A stretch of 64,000 bases of DNA. Source: Bacteroidota bacterium (GTDB lineage Bacteria; Bacteroidota; Bacteroidia; AKYH767-A; 2013-40CM-41-45). The position numbers were made by a program, and so were the translations under genes. The stretch's first letter is position 1, and every line of letters starts with the position of its first letter. This document shows, piece by piece, positions 55,106 to 63,058 of this stretch. The stretch covers positions 47,333-111,332 of the forward strand of contig QQVM01000002.1 of assembly GCA_003389385.1 (NCBI GenBank). The letters are read 5' to 3'. A model generated the notes under the pieces. That model saw only the letters and a list, made by a program, of their open reading frames with translations, made no database searches and was not told where the DNA came from.

Positions 55106-55726
55106 TTATCTGGTTAAGACTATCTGCTTGCTGTAGACTCCATCATTATTCGATATGCTGATATAATACAACCCGCTTTCCAATTCAGTCAAATCAATCT
55201 CAAACTTTGGAATAGAAATACTCTCCTCCTGTACAATTTTACCGATTGAGTTAAAGATTTTATATTTCATTCCGGTTGATAATGGCTTGTAAAGATGGAT
55301 CTGAATCAGCATGGTAGATGGATTCGGTGAGACTGTAAATAATTCTTCATTTAATAAATAGTTCTGGACTGAAGTTAAACTGCTTTGGCAGTCTCCCGTA
55401 ATGTTCACCAAATTTCCACAACCATTATTCACCTGAACCCAAGTTCCTATATTAAAACAGGGAGGATTCGGTAATGAAGCATAGGAATTTGTGTAAAAGA
55501 TAGTTGGTGGCGTAGAACCAAAATCCACCCATTCCCATTGATTAGAAGAAGAATTCCAGTATATGGCGTCAGTAAGTCCTCCAAGGAAATTTCTTCCTGT
55601 AGCATCAACAAAAGAAAATACAAATTGACGACTGCCACAAACTGAACTTTCCACATTGACGGTTTGTGCTGAAGTGCTAATGAAAATTGTGCTCATTAAA
55701 ATTGTCAGGGATAATTTTGTTTTCAT
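55106..55726 (-). CDS. Secreted protein with T9SS type A tail, short
   Basis: 206 residues. Signal peptide MKTKLSLTILMSTIFISTSAQ. ~90-residue Cys-containing domain (VCGSRQFVFSF, NNGCGNLVNITGDCQSS) I do not recognise. Sorting domain at the end (LFTVSPNPSTMLIQIHLYK). Convergent with the cytochrome gene. Confidence 0.75.
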   Translation of the reverse strand: MKTKLSLTILMSTIFISTSAQTVNVESSVCGSRQFVFSFVDATGRNFLGGLTDAIYWNSSSNQWEWVDFGSTPPTIFYTNSYASLPNPPCFNIGTWVQVNNGCGNLVNITGDCQSSLTSVQNYLLNEELFTVSPNPSTMLIQIHLYKPLSTGMKYKIFNSIGKIVQEESISIPKFEIDLTELESGLYYISISNNDGVYSKQIVLTR

Positions 55727-56137
55727 CTTTATTGGTTTTAAATATTAAAATTGAAAAGCACGAACTTCAAAAATTAGATTCAAGTTGCAATATTGCGTTG
55801 AAGTTAAACTGTTGAAAGTGTTTTTATGATATTCTGCCCGATCTCATTGATTAGGACATATAGTTTAAATGTGTTGACTGATATAAAGTGGTTTCAGGCT
55901 GTTGTACTCAAACATGAATTCAGATTGGAATTTTCAATAATAATTGCTATATTATTGCAAATTGTTTTTTCAATGGCATTCAAAATGTCATTGATATAAA
56001 TTTAATGACCATGCGAGTAATAACTTGTGTTAATAGGGTTTGTTTATAAAAAAGATATTTTGAACATGATATAATTAACACAATTTGTATGGTTGAATTA
56101 AGGTCTTATTAATTATTAATTCTTAAAAACTAAAAAA
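55727..56137. other. 411-nt AT-rich gap between divergent genes
   Basis: Nothing recognisable: no ORF, no strong hairpin, no exact TAnnTTTG box. Confidence 0.45.
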
Positions 56138-56422
56138 ATGAACAGGAACGAATTTAAAGAAACGGCAAAACAAGGCATTGACAAAATATTTGCCCGAATT
56201 GATGAATTGGAGCATAAGAAGGATCATGCAAAAGCGGAGCTTAAAGAAGCATACAATAGTCAGATTTCAAAGCTTAAGGCAGAAAAAAGTGAGTTAAAGG
56301 CCAAGTATGAAAATTTATTGACTATAAGTGAAGATAAATGGGACGATGCCAAAGATTCATTTGAAAAGGCATCCTCTTCTTTCAAAGAAGGTATTGAAAA
56401 AGTTGCTAGAATGTTGAATTAA
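56138..56422 (+). CDS. Small coiled-coil protein, stress-protein-like
   Basis: 94 residues, charged and helical throughout. RIDELEHKKDHAKAELKEAYN and ISKLKAEKSELKAKYENLL have heptad character. No membrane segment or signal peptide. It resembles small coiled-coil proteins of the sll1863 stress group (weak similarity by eye). It is preceded by an A-rich leader (TTAAAAACTAAAAAA) typical of efficient starts in this phylum. Confidence 0.65.
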   Translation: MNRNEFKETAKQGIDKIFARIDELEHKKDHAKAELKEAYNSQISKLKAEKSELKAKYENLLTISEDKWDDAKDSFEKASSSFKEGIEKVARMLN

Positions 56423-56584
56423 ACCTCAGGATCGGTATAATCCGAAGTCGTGGACTTTAACAAAATTTCTGGTTATTTTAAAATGTAACTATCTTCTAGA
56501 GGGGATATGCAATTCTTGCAGGATTTTCATTACGAGATTTGATGCATACTGAAAAAATATTACGAAAATTTAATCTTAACGCCA

Positions 56585-56842
56585 ATGATGAAAAGGTCCA
56601 ACATAAATAACATAGTTTCTTCAATTAAAGTTATTGCACAGGATCCAAGGAGAAAGACAAATGTACCTGTTCCAGATAATCCTGAGCATGTGCCGCATAG
56701 AAGACGTGAAGAGCCTCTCAAGCCTGAACCGGATATGCCGGAACATTCGCCTCAAAGGAAGCGTGAAGAACCGGTAAAGCCAAACCCACAGATTCCTGAG
56801 CGTGACCCGCATAAAACACCTACGCCGAAACGAATCAGTTAA
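56585..56842 (+). CDS. Small protein with three 19-residue Pro/charged repeats
   Basis: 85 residues (ATGATG start; either may be used). After ~28 residues come three repeats of 19: PVPDNPEHVPHRRREEPLK, PEPDMPEHSPQRKREEPVK and a degenerate PNPQIPERDPHKTPTPKRI. Such PxPxxPE repeats occur in small Bacteroidota proteins; expected to be unfolded or extended. Role unknown. Confidence 0.6.
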   Translation: MMKRSNINNIVSSIKVIAQDPRRKTNVPVPDNPEHVPHRRREEPLKPEPDMPEHSPQRKREEPVKPNPQIPERDPHKTPTPKRIS

Positions 56843-57000
56843 ATTGAAAAGATTATTTTTTTTAACTCAGTGAAAAATTTGTTTGGGAAGGTACAGTTTG
56901 TTGAAATTAATTTTTGTCACATAAATGAGTAAAAGCATCAGGTCCGGATCAGATTTGAAGTTAACCAGCAGTGGTACTTTAAAATTAAAAGTAAATCAAT

Positions 57001-57555
57001 ATGCAAACAATCAGTAATTTTATTTCCACTTCAAGGATGAATCGATACTTATACAAAAGTTCCATAATATGGTTTTTTATATTGTTCTTTTTTAACTGTA
57101 TTCTGTTCCCAAAGCCAACATATGCCCAGATACTGACTCCAACTGAAGATGTCAGGGCGTTTGAGGAAAATAAAACATTTTATTTGGAAGCATATCCTCA
57201 CGTGTTAGCCAAAGCGAAAATTACAAAAATAGAAAAGCTCAATGAGAAGCATACTATGTTGTATTATACTGATGGATTGAATGAATATGAAACGGTTGTT
57301 AATTCTGCAAGGGAGAACTTGCTACTTGTCGCTTCCTGCCGTAAGATTAATCCGGATGACCTTCCAGATATAGTGGAAGATGCGGTCCATCGATCTTTAG
57401 ATGTAAAGCCTGAGATTGTTAAAGCTTTTGTTGTTCAAACACCTTATTCTTATGAATTTTACCGGATAGATATTTTGCTGAGTAATGAAGAAGAGGGGAA
57501 AGTTAATAGTCTTTTTTACAATAGCCTTGGGCAATATGTAAATCCACCTTATTGA
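57001..57555 (+). CDS. Secreted protein of unknown function, 184 residues
   Basis: A hydrophobic segment (IIWFFILFFFNCILFPKP) ends at TYAQ, a plausible signal peptide; a second start at Met13 (57037) would give a shorter and more normal one. The mature part (~140 aa) has no low complexity and carries ITKIEKLNEKHTMLYYTDGLNE and VEDAVHRSLDVKPEIVKAFVVQTPYSYEFYRID. No family recognised. Confidence 0.6.
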   Translation: MQTISNFISTSRMNRYLYKSSIIWFFILFFFNCILFPKPTYAQILTPTEDVRAFEENKTFYLEAYPHVLAKAKITKIEKLNEKHTMLYYTDGLNEYETVVNSARENLLLVASCRKINPDDLPDIVEDAVHRSLDVKPEIVKAFVVQTPYSYEFYRIDILLSNEEEGKVNSLFYNSLGQYVNPPY

Positions 57556-57710
57556 GATGGATGAGTATTTAGAATTTAAATCATAGAAATTTAAAAGTTA
57601 TCCTGAATGGTTTATTGTGTTGAAAGAAGATTGGTTTGAATGAATCAAAATCAATACATTCCAGATGAAATCTTAGCTATTCCAATTTATTTTTATTAGC
57701 AGTATTCCTA

Positions 57711-58391
57711 TTACAATTGTCTAAGTGCCGAGCTGACACTCTCCCTTTTATCCTCCTGCAACCTGAGTTGTATTTCAGAATCCTTTAACTCTTTTGATTT
57801 TTCCTGAACATTTTTTCTGAGCTCATCAATTTCCTTGTTGAGTTTTTCAATATCTCCCTGCTTATCGTTTATTTCCCCGTTCATGTCCTTTATTTCTTTG
57901 TTCAGGTTTTTAACCTTTTCACTTGACGCTTCAATCAATTCTGAATAATACTGAGGCAGGTATTGTTTCAAAAAAGCAGTCATCATATCCCTTATTGTAT
58001 TGAATTCATCGGGATAATCCTGCTCATTTATATAAATGTCATATCCTAAGGAGGCAAAAACTTTCATTTCGGAAGCGGATTCCTCCTCCGTGACATGCGT
58101 ATAGAAATTCATTTTCTTAGTTGATATATGCGGAATACTAACTTCTTCAGCGCTGAGCAGTTCTTTATTACTGAAGAGTCCCATTCCCTTTAATTTGAAA
58201 TCGTATTTGTCATTGAGAAAATCTATCCACGCGTTTTTCAAATTTGTTGGTTCGGGGTCAAGTTTAAGCATAAGGCAGGGACGTAACTTTTCTTCGTGTT
58301 CAATCGTGCTTTTTACAGGTGAAAATGACTGGGCACATACGGCAGTACTAATCAATAGAATAAAAATGAAAGAAAATATCAGCTTTTTCAT
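57711..58391 (-). CDS. Secreted protein with C-terminal coiled coil
   Basis: 226 residues. Signal peptide to about CAQSF. A compact domain (residues ~25-145) with LKNAWIDFLNDKYDFKLKGMG, then a coiled coil from ~150 with repeats of KNLNKEIKDMNGEINDKQGDIEKLNKEID type. Probably periplasmic and oligomeric. The family is unknown to me, but similar 'DUF'-like proteins exist in Bacteroidota. Confidence 0.65.
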   Translation of the reverse strand: MKKLIFSFIFILLISTAVCAQSFSPVKSTIEHEEKLRPCLMLKLDPEPTNLKNAWIDFLNDKYDFKLKGMGLFSNKELLSAEEVSIPHISTKKMNFYTHVTEEESASEMKVFASLGYDIYINEQDYPDEFNTIRDMMTAFLKQYLPQYYSELIEASSEKVKNLNKEIKDMNGEINDKQGDIEKLNKEIDELRKNVQEKSKELKDSEIQLRLQEDKRESVSSALRQL

Positions 58392-58720
58392 TTGTTATAG
58401 TTTTGTTTTAAGGTAAATAAAAATACGGTAAAATCAAAGTACAGAGATTTGAGTTTGGATGCCTAAGTCCTGCAGTAAATATTGCTTTCAAATAAATAAA
58501 AAAGAATGGGGTATATTCACTAATGAACAGTTATTATTATGTATGAAAAAAAACATTTTTGTATGTATTTATTGTCAATTATGCAGTTGAATTAACTTCA
58601 TGAATTTGTTAAGCCTGAATGGAATAGTAAGCTCACATTCAGTAATTGCTTCTTCTGGATTTTATAGAAGTGAAATACAGTTTGATTCTGCTACATTTGC
58701 CGGAAGACAAACACATTTCT
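58392..58720. other. Intergenic region with a candidate -7 box
   Basis: 329 nt, AT-rich. TACATTTG at 58692-58699 matches TAnnTTTG and lies 21 nt before the ATG at 58721; no good -33 element. The open frame of the next gene extends back to 58646 but that part overlaps this box. Nothing else seen. Confidence 0.45.
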
Positions 58721-60337
58721 ATGAAAGGATCATTTAAAAGCTGGTCAAAAAAACTGCATGATATTTCGAATCGATACGACAAGGAAAGCAATGAGCAAAA
58801 AATATCTTTGTTGAAAGCGATTGCGGCAAAGCCCCTGCCCTTAAGCGTATCACTCATCGGGTATTTCTATACGCTTCTATTCATCATGTCATTTCCGCCA
58901 GACGAGAAGACACGTAATCTGGCAATCAGTGAAGTTGAGAGAATGGCAGCCTTGTTGAAAAAACAAAGTCCTGCAATCCAGGAGCGATTCGTTAATTCAG
59001 GAATTCCTTTCACTAAGTACAGATCCTACTTTTCTCATGACTGCGCTCGCTGGTTGCTCTCCCACCCAGATGCTTCAGTGCATATTCACAAAATTGAAAA
59101 TACCATGTTTGATCTGAACGAGGTTCTTAAGATAACTTTGGCTCCTGTAATGAGAAGCGTAACCACCGCCGGATTTTCCAATGAAGAAATATTCAGGGAA
59201 CTAATCCCTGCTAAAAAATATGAGCTTCCTTTTATTGTGAACGAGCTGAGCCGCCTGGACGAACATCCTTATATTAAAGACCACTACTTTGAAGGCCTGG
59301 GCCTGATCACCGACATTGTACCGGAAAACAAGACGCTCTCCAAAGCGTATAACAGGATAGACATTCCTTCCTTTTTCTACCATGATGAAATACTGAAAAA
59401 ATTTGATGTCAGGGAATTGCTCGACAGGAAAATTCCGAATGCAGCGATACTTTCCAGTGAAGAGAAAAAGCATTTGATTCGGGTGATTAAAAACTCCATG
59501 CTTGTCACTGAGCGGGAAACTGATCCGGCAACATACCTGAAGGAAGACAGCTTGCGACTTTATCACCTGGAAAGGGGAGTTTCTGTAGCATTATATGGAA
59601 TGCCTGCGGATAGGCAATTGCCAATGGAATCATACATAGGATATACGATGTTTAAAAACGGATATCCGGCAGCATACGCTGGTGGCTGGGTGTTCGGATG
59701 GCGCTCCGATTATGGACTGAACATTTACGATCAGTTTCGCGGTGGTGAATCGGCTTACATGGTGGCGCAAATACTTCGTGTATATCGCCAGGTATTTGGC
59801 GTAAACTACTTTTTGGTGGAGGCATCACAGTTTGGATTAGACAATGAAGAGGGAATTGCCACCGGGGTATTCTGGTTTTATTATAAGCTTGGATTTCGTC
59901 CAATTGATCCTGCGCTGAAAAAACTTGCTGAAAGTGAATACCAGAAAATCATCAGTCGGAAGTCATATCGCTCATCAAAGAAAACACTTCTGAAATTCAC
60001 AGACAGCAACATAGGATTTGAGCTGGGAAAAAAAATTCAGCCAGGAGTCTATGACATAAGCGCCAGGGTAAAGGAGATGCTGGTGAGAAAATATTCCGGC
60101 AATTTCATTCGGGCTGAAAAGGATTGCGTGGATGAATTTCTAAAAAAGACCGGTGTTAAATCCAGTTTCAATAAAGCAGAAACAGAAGTGCTCAGAGAGG
60201 TGTCGCTATGGGCTGCCGCAATGAAAATTACTGATCCTGAAAAACTGAATCTCATGCTGCAAATGATAAAGTTGAAACCCACCGATGAATATCAATACCA
60301 GGCAAAGCTGAGATTGTTCTTTGAGTCCTATTCCTGA
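58721..60337 (+). CDS. Large conserved-looking protein of unknown function, perhaps GNAT-like middle domain
   Basis: 538 residues from ATG at 58721 (frame open to TTG at 58646; rejected because a -7 box lies between). Residues ~1-150 are helical. Residues ~270-400 include SYIGYTMFKNGYPAAYAGGW, NIYDQFRGGESAYMVAQIL, VEASQFGLDNEEGIATGVFWFYYKLGFRP; this pattern (beta bulge, then 'GFRP'-type end) resembles acetyltransferase folds but lacks the clear acetyl-CoA loop. C-terminal ~100 residues helical. No signal peptide. Stands alone. Confidence 0.6.
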   Translation: MKGSFKSWSKKLHDISNRYDKESNEQKISLLKAIAAKPLPLSVSLIGYFYTLLFIMSFPPDEKTRNLAISEVERMAALLKKQSPAIQERFVNSGIPFTKYRSYFSHDCARWLLSHPDASVHIHKIENTMFDLNEVLKITLAPVMRSVTTAGFSNEEIFRELIPAKKYELPFIVNELSRLDEHPYIKDHYFEGLGLITDIVPENKTLSKAYNRIDIPSFFYHDEILKKFDVRELLDRKIPNAAILSSEEKKHLIRVIKNSMLVTERETDPATYLKEDSLRLYHLERGVSVALYGMPADRQLPMESYIGYTMFKNGYPAAYAGGWVFGWRSDYGLNIYDQFRGGESAYMVAQILRVYRQVFGVNYFLVEASQFGLDNEEGIATGVFWFYYKLGFRPIDPALKKLAESEYQKIISRKSYRSSKKTLLKFTDSNIGFELGKKIQPGVYDISARVKEMLVRKYSGNFIRAEKDCVDEFLKKTGVKSSFNKAETEVLREVSLWAAAMKITDPEKLNLMLQMIKLKPTDEYQYQAKLRLFFESYS

Positions 60338-60452
60338 TTTAGCTTGTATTCGGCATAGAGTTCAGGTAAAGTAAATGTAACGAAATGGCACTTTGCTTAA
60401 CATTCTGCCGAGTGATCGAAGAACTTACAATCTTTCAAAGAAATTGTCTCTT

Positions 60453-61067
60453 TCAGTCTTGTTTCATTGAGTGTTCAGGACAATCAATTCGCAAATCAGT
60501 AGTTTTTAAGTTTTGGTTTAGAAGCCTGCAAAAGTGCTTTTGACTTTTTTCAGAATATTCATAGTAATTACAGGTCATGCACATCCTTTGAATTGTTATA
60601 ATTCCTGTTTTATTCAGGTGTCGAATTATATTCAGCATACTCAATAAAAGATTTTCTTTATCGTCAGGAGATAAGGATTCAATTGGTTTGTAAATTTCTC
60701 TGCTGAAAGAAGCTGTCTGGTCGGCAATTTCCTTACCCTTTGTGGTTAGGCCGATGATATAACTGCGGGTGTCGTGTTGTTCAGTTTCCTTTGTGATGAG
60801 CTGTTTCTGTTCCAGTGTCTTAACGGTATCGCTGATTGTTGCTTTTGTCATATTGAACTCATCAGCCAGGTAGCTTACTTTTCGTTTTTCCTCAGAGTGA
60901 AACCTGAGGAAAATTAAAATCTGCACCTGAATAGGGCTGAGGGAGTGTTCCTTGCTTTCCTGCCACAATAATACCCGGAAGGCCTGGGCAATTCTTTCCA
61001 GTGATGCAACGATTTTGCTTTCAGTACTTTTGTTTTGAATTGTCAGGTTGAAGTCTGATTTGCTCAT
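60453..61067 (-). CDS. MarR-family regulator with a four-cysteine C-terminal tail
   Basis: 204 residues. MarR winged helix at ~25-150 (LSPIQVQILIFLRFHSEEKRKVSYLADEFNMTKATISDTVKTLEQKQLI; wing TEQHDTRSYIIGLTTKGKEIA). The tail after ~155 carries Cys in CxxC-13-CxxxxxxxxxxxxxxxC spacing (CMTCNYYEYSEK, HFCRLL, DCPEHS). MarR proteins usually stop near 150 residues, so the tail is extra and may hold a metal or iron-sulfur cluster (inference). Start overlaps the haemoglobin stop (ATGA). Confidence 0.88.
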   Translation of the reverse strand: MSKSDFNLTIQNKSTESKIVASLERIAQAFRVLLWQESKEHSLSPIQVQILIFLRFHSEEKRKVSYLADEFNMTKATISDTVKTLEQKQLITKETEQHDTRSYIIGLTTKGKEIADQTASFSREIYKPIESLSPDDKENLLLSMLNIIRHLNKTGIITIQRMCMTCNYYEYSEKSQKHFCRLLNQNLKTTDLRIDCPEHSMKQD

Positions 61068-61438
61068 TCTGTTTCAATTTTATGAAGCATGAGTTTTGCA
61101 ATGTTTGTTGCCCTGGTTTTCGCTTCTTCCGCTTTTTCGCCTTCAAACAGATCGTCCACAGTTTGCTGGAATAACAATAACCATTCGGAAAATTCAAGTG
61201 ATGTTAGCGGCGTAATCTGGCTTAATTCAATATGCATTTTCACAGGATTGCCACTATAGCTATGTTCATTTAACAGCATGCTACACCAGAAAGAATACAT
61301 TTTTGGCAGGTGAGTGATCCAGTTAATATGTGCCACATTTTCAAATATATGATCAAGTCTTTTACTGTTTCTGACTTTTTCATAAAAAGTATTCACCAGT
61401 AATTCAATGTCTGCACGATTTTGAATATTATTTCTCAC
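61064..61438 (-). CDS. Group III truncated haemoglobin
   Basis: 124 residues, GTG start directly after the DUF2024 stop. NRADIELLVNTFYEKVRNS, FENVAHINWITHLPKMYSFWCSMLL, SGNPVKMHIELSQITPL (likely proximal His) and EFSEWLLLFQQTVDDLFEGEKAEEA are the group III landmarks. Family proteins bind O2 and NO or peroxides; many handle nitrosative stress. Coupled to the MarR gene downstream. Confidence 0.9.
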   Translation of the reverse strand: MRNNIQNRADIELLVNTFYEKVRNSKRLDHIFENVAHINWITHLPKMYSFWCSMLLNEHSYSGNPVKMHIELSQITPLTSLEFSEWLLLFQQTVDDLFEGEKAEEAKTRATNIAKLMLHKIETE

Positions 61439-61777
61439 TCAATTGCAATTTTCCATTTCAAGAATAAAGTATCCTTTCTTTTTTATGTCTGCTTCCCATT
61501 GGGGCTGAAGACTTCTGACATGACAAAACCTGCATTGTTTTGAAGTCAGCGGCTGACCTTCCTGCCCTTTGCTTTTCAAATATTCTTTGCCGTAACTGAA
61601 AATCAGCGCGGTATCCTTTACCGTTGAGGGAGCAATAATATCAAAGTGCATCACACTTCCGTCTTTTTTGGTTACGTAGGTATCCCAAACTGCTACTTCC
61701 ATAGTCTTGGTATTAATGTATTGCGCATTTACGCTGAATGCGAATAAAAGCAATACGATAAGTGAACAGGCTTTCAT
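61439..61777 (-). CDS. DUF2024 family protein with an N-terminal signal peptide
   Basis: 112 residues. Residues 26-112 are a full DUF2024 domain: MEVAVWDTYVTKKDGSVMHFDI, IFSYGKEYLKSKG, PLTSKQCRFCHVRSLQ (CxxCH-like, positioned like a metal or redox site) and KKKGYFILEMENC. Usual family members start at that Met (61702), but here MKACSLIVLLLFAFSVNAQ forms a normal signal peptide in front. The promoter (-7 box at 61803-61810) lies just upstream of the longer start and so favours it. Function of the family unknown. Confidence 0.85.
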   Translation of the reverse strand: MKACSLIVLLLFAFSVNAQYINTKTMEVAVWDTYVTKKDGSVMHFDIIAPSTVKDTALIFSYGKEYLKSKGQEGQPLTSKQCRFCHVRSLQPQWEADIKKKGYFILEMENCN

Positions 61778-61802
61778 TTGTCCGATTTTATATAATGCCC
61801 CA

Positions 61803-61834
61803 CAAAGGTAGATATCCTAACTATGTGGGGCAAA
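61803..61834 (-). promoter_or_regulatory. Promoter and candidate MarR operator before the DUF2024 gene
   Basis: Minus strand: TTTG (61834-61831), 20-nt spacer, TACCTTTG (61810-61803), matching both consensus elements. The spacer contains GTTAGGATATCTAC (61821-61808), similar to the site before the thioredoxin-like gene. In addition an 8-bp inverted repeat GCCCCACA (61797-61804) / TGTGGGGC (61824-61831) brackets the region, covering both boxes. Confidence 0.7.
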
Positions 61835-61839
61835 AAAAT

Positions 61840-62073
61840 TTAACCTTTTACATCTGCCATGGATGCGCCAAAGTTGATATGCAACACATTGCCGTTTGGC
61901 GTGACAAGAGCCGGAACGGATTTTACACCTTTGTTCTCTGCTTCTGTAATGCGCTTGCGGTCCTGTCCAATGTGAACCACCTCTACATTGTCAGCTCCTA
62001 CAAGGTTCAAGATGTCGTGCTCTGCACTTACACAAACCGGGCAACCGGCATGATAGAAAACGGATTTACTCAT
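61840..62073 (-). CDS. Thioredoxin-like small redox protein
   Basis: 77 residues. FYHAGCPVCVSAEHDI has the CxxC of a thioredoxin/glutaredoxin-like fold (Cys 11 and 14), and VKSVPALVTPNGNVLHINFG supplies the cis-Pro loop (VPALV). No signal peptide. It is the first gene of the module and lies 62 nt before the DUF2024 gene. Probably a thiol-disulfide reductant. Confidence 0.85.
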   Translation of the reverse strand: MSKSVFYHAGCPVCVSAEHDILNLVGADNVEVVHIGQDRKRITEAENKGVKSVPALVTPNGNVLHINFGASMADVKG

Positions 62074-62112
62074 TTTTTATAAATTTTGTTTGTTATGACA
62101 TTATTGTCAGGA

Positions 62113-62143
62113 CAAAAATAGTAAGGATGCCTAACAAATCAAA
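62113..62143 (-). promoter_or_regulatory. Promoter and candidate MarR operator before the thioredoxin-like gene
   Basis: Minus strand: TTTG (62143-62140), 19-nt spacer, TATTTTTG (62120-62113), both consensus matches. The spacer holds GTTAGGCATCCTTAC (62135-62121), an imperfect dyad (GTTAGG against GTAAGG) immediately next to the -7 box, suggesting repression by blocking polymerase. Confidence 0.7.
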
Positions 62144-62472
62144 ATTTTTTTTAGAATATTCCTGTCAGCCTGGGAAGGGCTTGACTTTCAGCCATACTGT
62201 AATTGATTTGCAATACAGTGCTGGTCGGAAGGTGGTGTGATTGCCTGAGTGTCGGGACTTTAATTTTTATAGTGTCCAGTTTGAAAAAAAAACTTGAGTT
62301 CGAAGAGTGGACTTAATATAAATTATTGTTTTAACTCGACCCTCGAACAACGAACTCCGCCCTCTACTTGTGCCAAGCAATCGAGATGGAATGATGCTTT
62401 GCTTAATCTATCGTCGGGAGGAATTGAAGTATTAAAACGAAGGATTACCAATTCTTCGCAATGGTGGATTTA
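62144..62472. other. 329-nt gap
   Basis: No gene or clear signal. The right half (62290-62470) is less AT-rich and open in one plus-strand frame without an ATG start; I do not consider it coding. Confidence 0.4.
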
Positions 62473-62973
62473 TTAACTTCTCGGTTCTGTCTTGTTAAAC
62501 ATGTACCTGGCAATTTTCCATTCGCCATTTACTTTTTCAAATACGAAGAGTTCTCTGTTTGCCTCCGGAACGGTGTCGCCGGTTGTACGGATAAGCGTTG
62601 TGCCTTTTGAGCTTGTAACAGCAAATGCCATATTCCCTTCCACTTCAATTTCTTCAATTATGAATTTAATGTTTAACTGAATTTGTGAAAATACATACTC
62701 GTAAGATTTGAATATTCCTTCTGAACCTATGCCTGATGGTGCTTCTGTTGGCATGAATATGCCATCTTTTGTATAAAGAGTTTGCACCAATTTAGCATCC
62801 GAATTATTTAATGCCTTTTCATATGTATTCAGGAGGATTTCTATTTTTTCTTTTTCTTGCTGTTCCATCATTTCTGTTTTTTGATTTAAAATTTGGAGTG
62901 ATTCCTGATTTTTATTTTCATTGCATGAGGCCATAAGTAAAATAGCTATTGCGGGTATGACTAATTGTTTCAT
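62473..62973 (-). CDS. NTF2-fold (DUF4440/YybH-like) lipoprotein
   Basis: 166 residues. Lipobox LLMASC near residue 17. After a charged coiled stretch comes an NTF2-fold domain: EILLNTYEKALNNSDAKLVQTLYTKDGIFMP, EGIFKSYEYVFSQIQ, NMAFAVTSSKGT, REL FVFEKVNGEWKIARYMFN (DUF4440-like end). Binds or acts on small molecules; role unknown. Lies 85 nt after the second Crp/Fnr gene. Confidence 0.82.
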   Translation of the reverse strand: MKQLVIPAIAILLMASCNENKNQESLQILNQKTEMMEQQEKEKIEILLNTYEKALNNSDAKLVQTLYTKDGIFMPTEAPSGIGSEGIFKSYEYVFSQIQLNIKFIIEEIEVEGNMAFAVTSSKGTTLIRTTGDTVPEANRELFVFEKVNGEWKIARYMFNKTEPRS

Positions 62974-63018
62974 AGATTTAGATTTTATTTAATATAAAGG
63001 TCTGGAAATATTATAAAT

Positions 63019-63035
63019 TCTACCCTTAAGGTAGA
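63019..63035. promoter_or_regulatory. Candidate operator TCTACC-N5-GGTAGA
   Basis: Perfect 6-bp arms around CTTAA in the gap between the Crp/Fnr gene and the NTF2-fold gene. Not followed by a T-run, so an operator is likelier than a terminator. May be bound by the adjacent regulator. Confidence 0.4.
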
Positions 63036-63058
63036 TTAAGAAAGAAAATTAATTTTAA

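Noticed and set aside
62298..62345. GTTCGAA-like stretch as a tRNA T-arm
   Set aside because: No acceptor or anticodon stem can be folded around it.
62294..62476. 60-codon plus-strand frame near 62.4 kb
   Set aside because: No ATG start, unusual residue mix, no promoter; looks non-coding.
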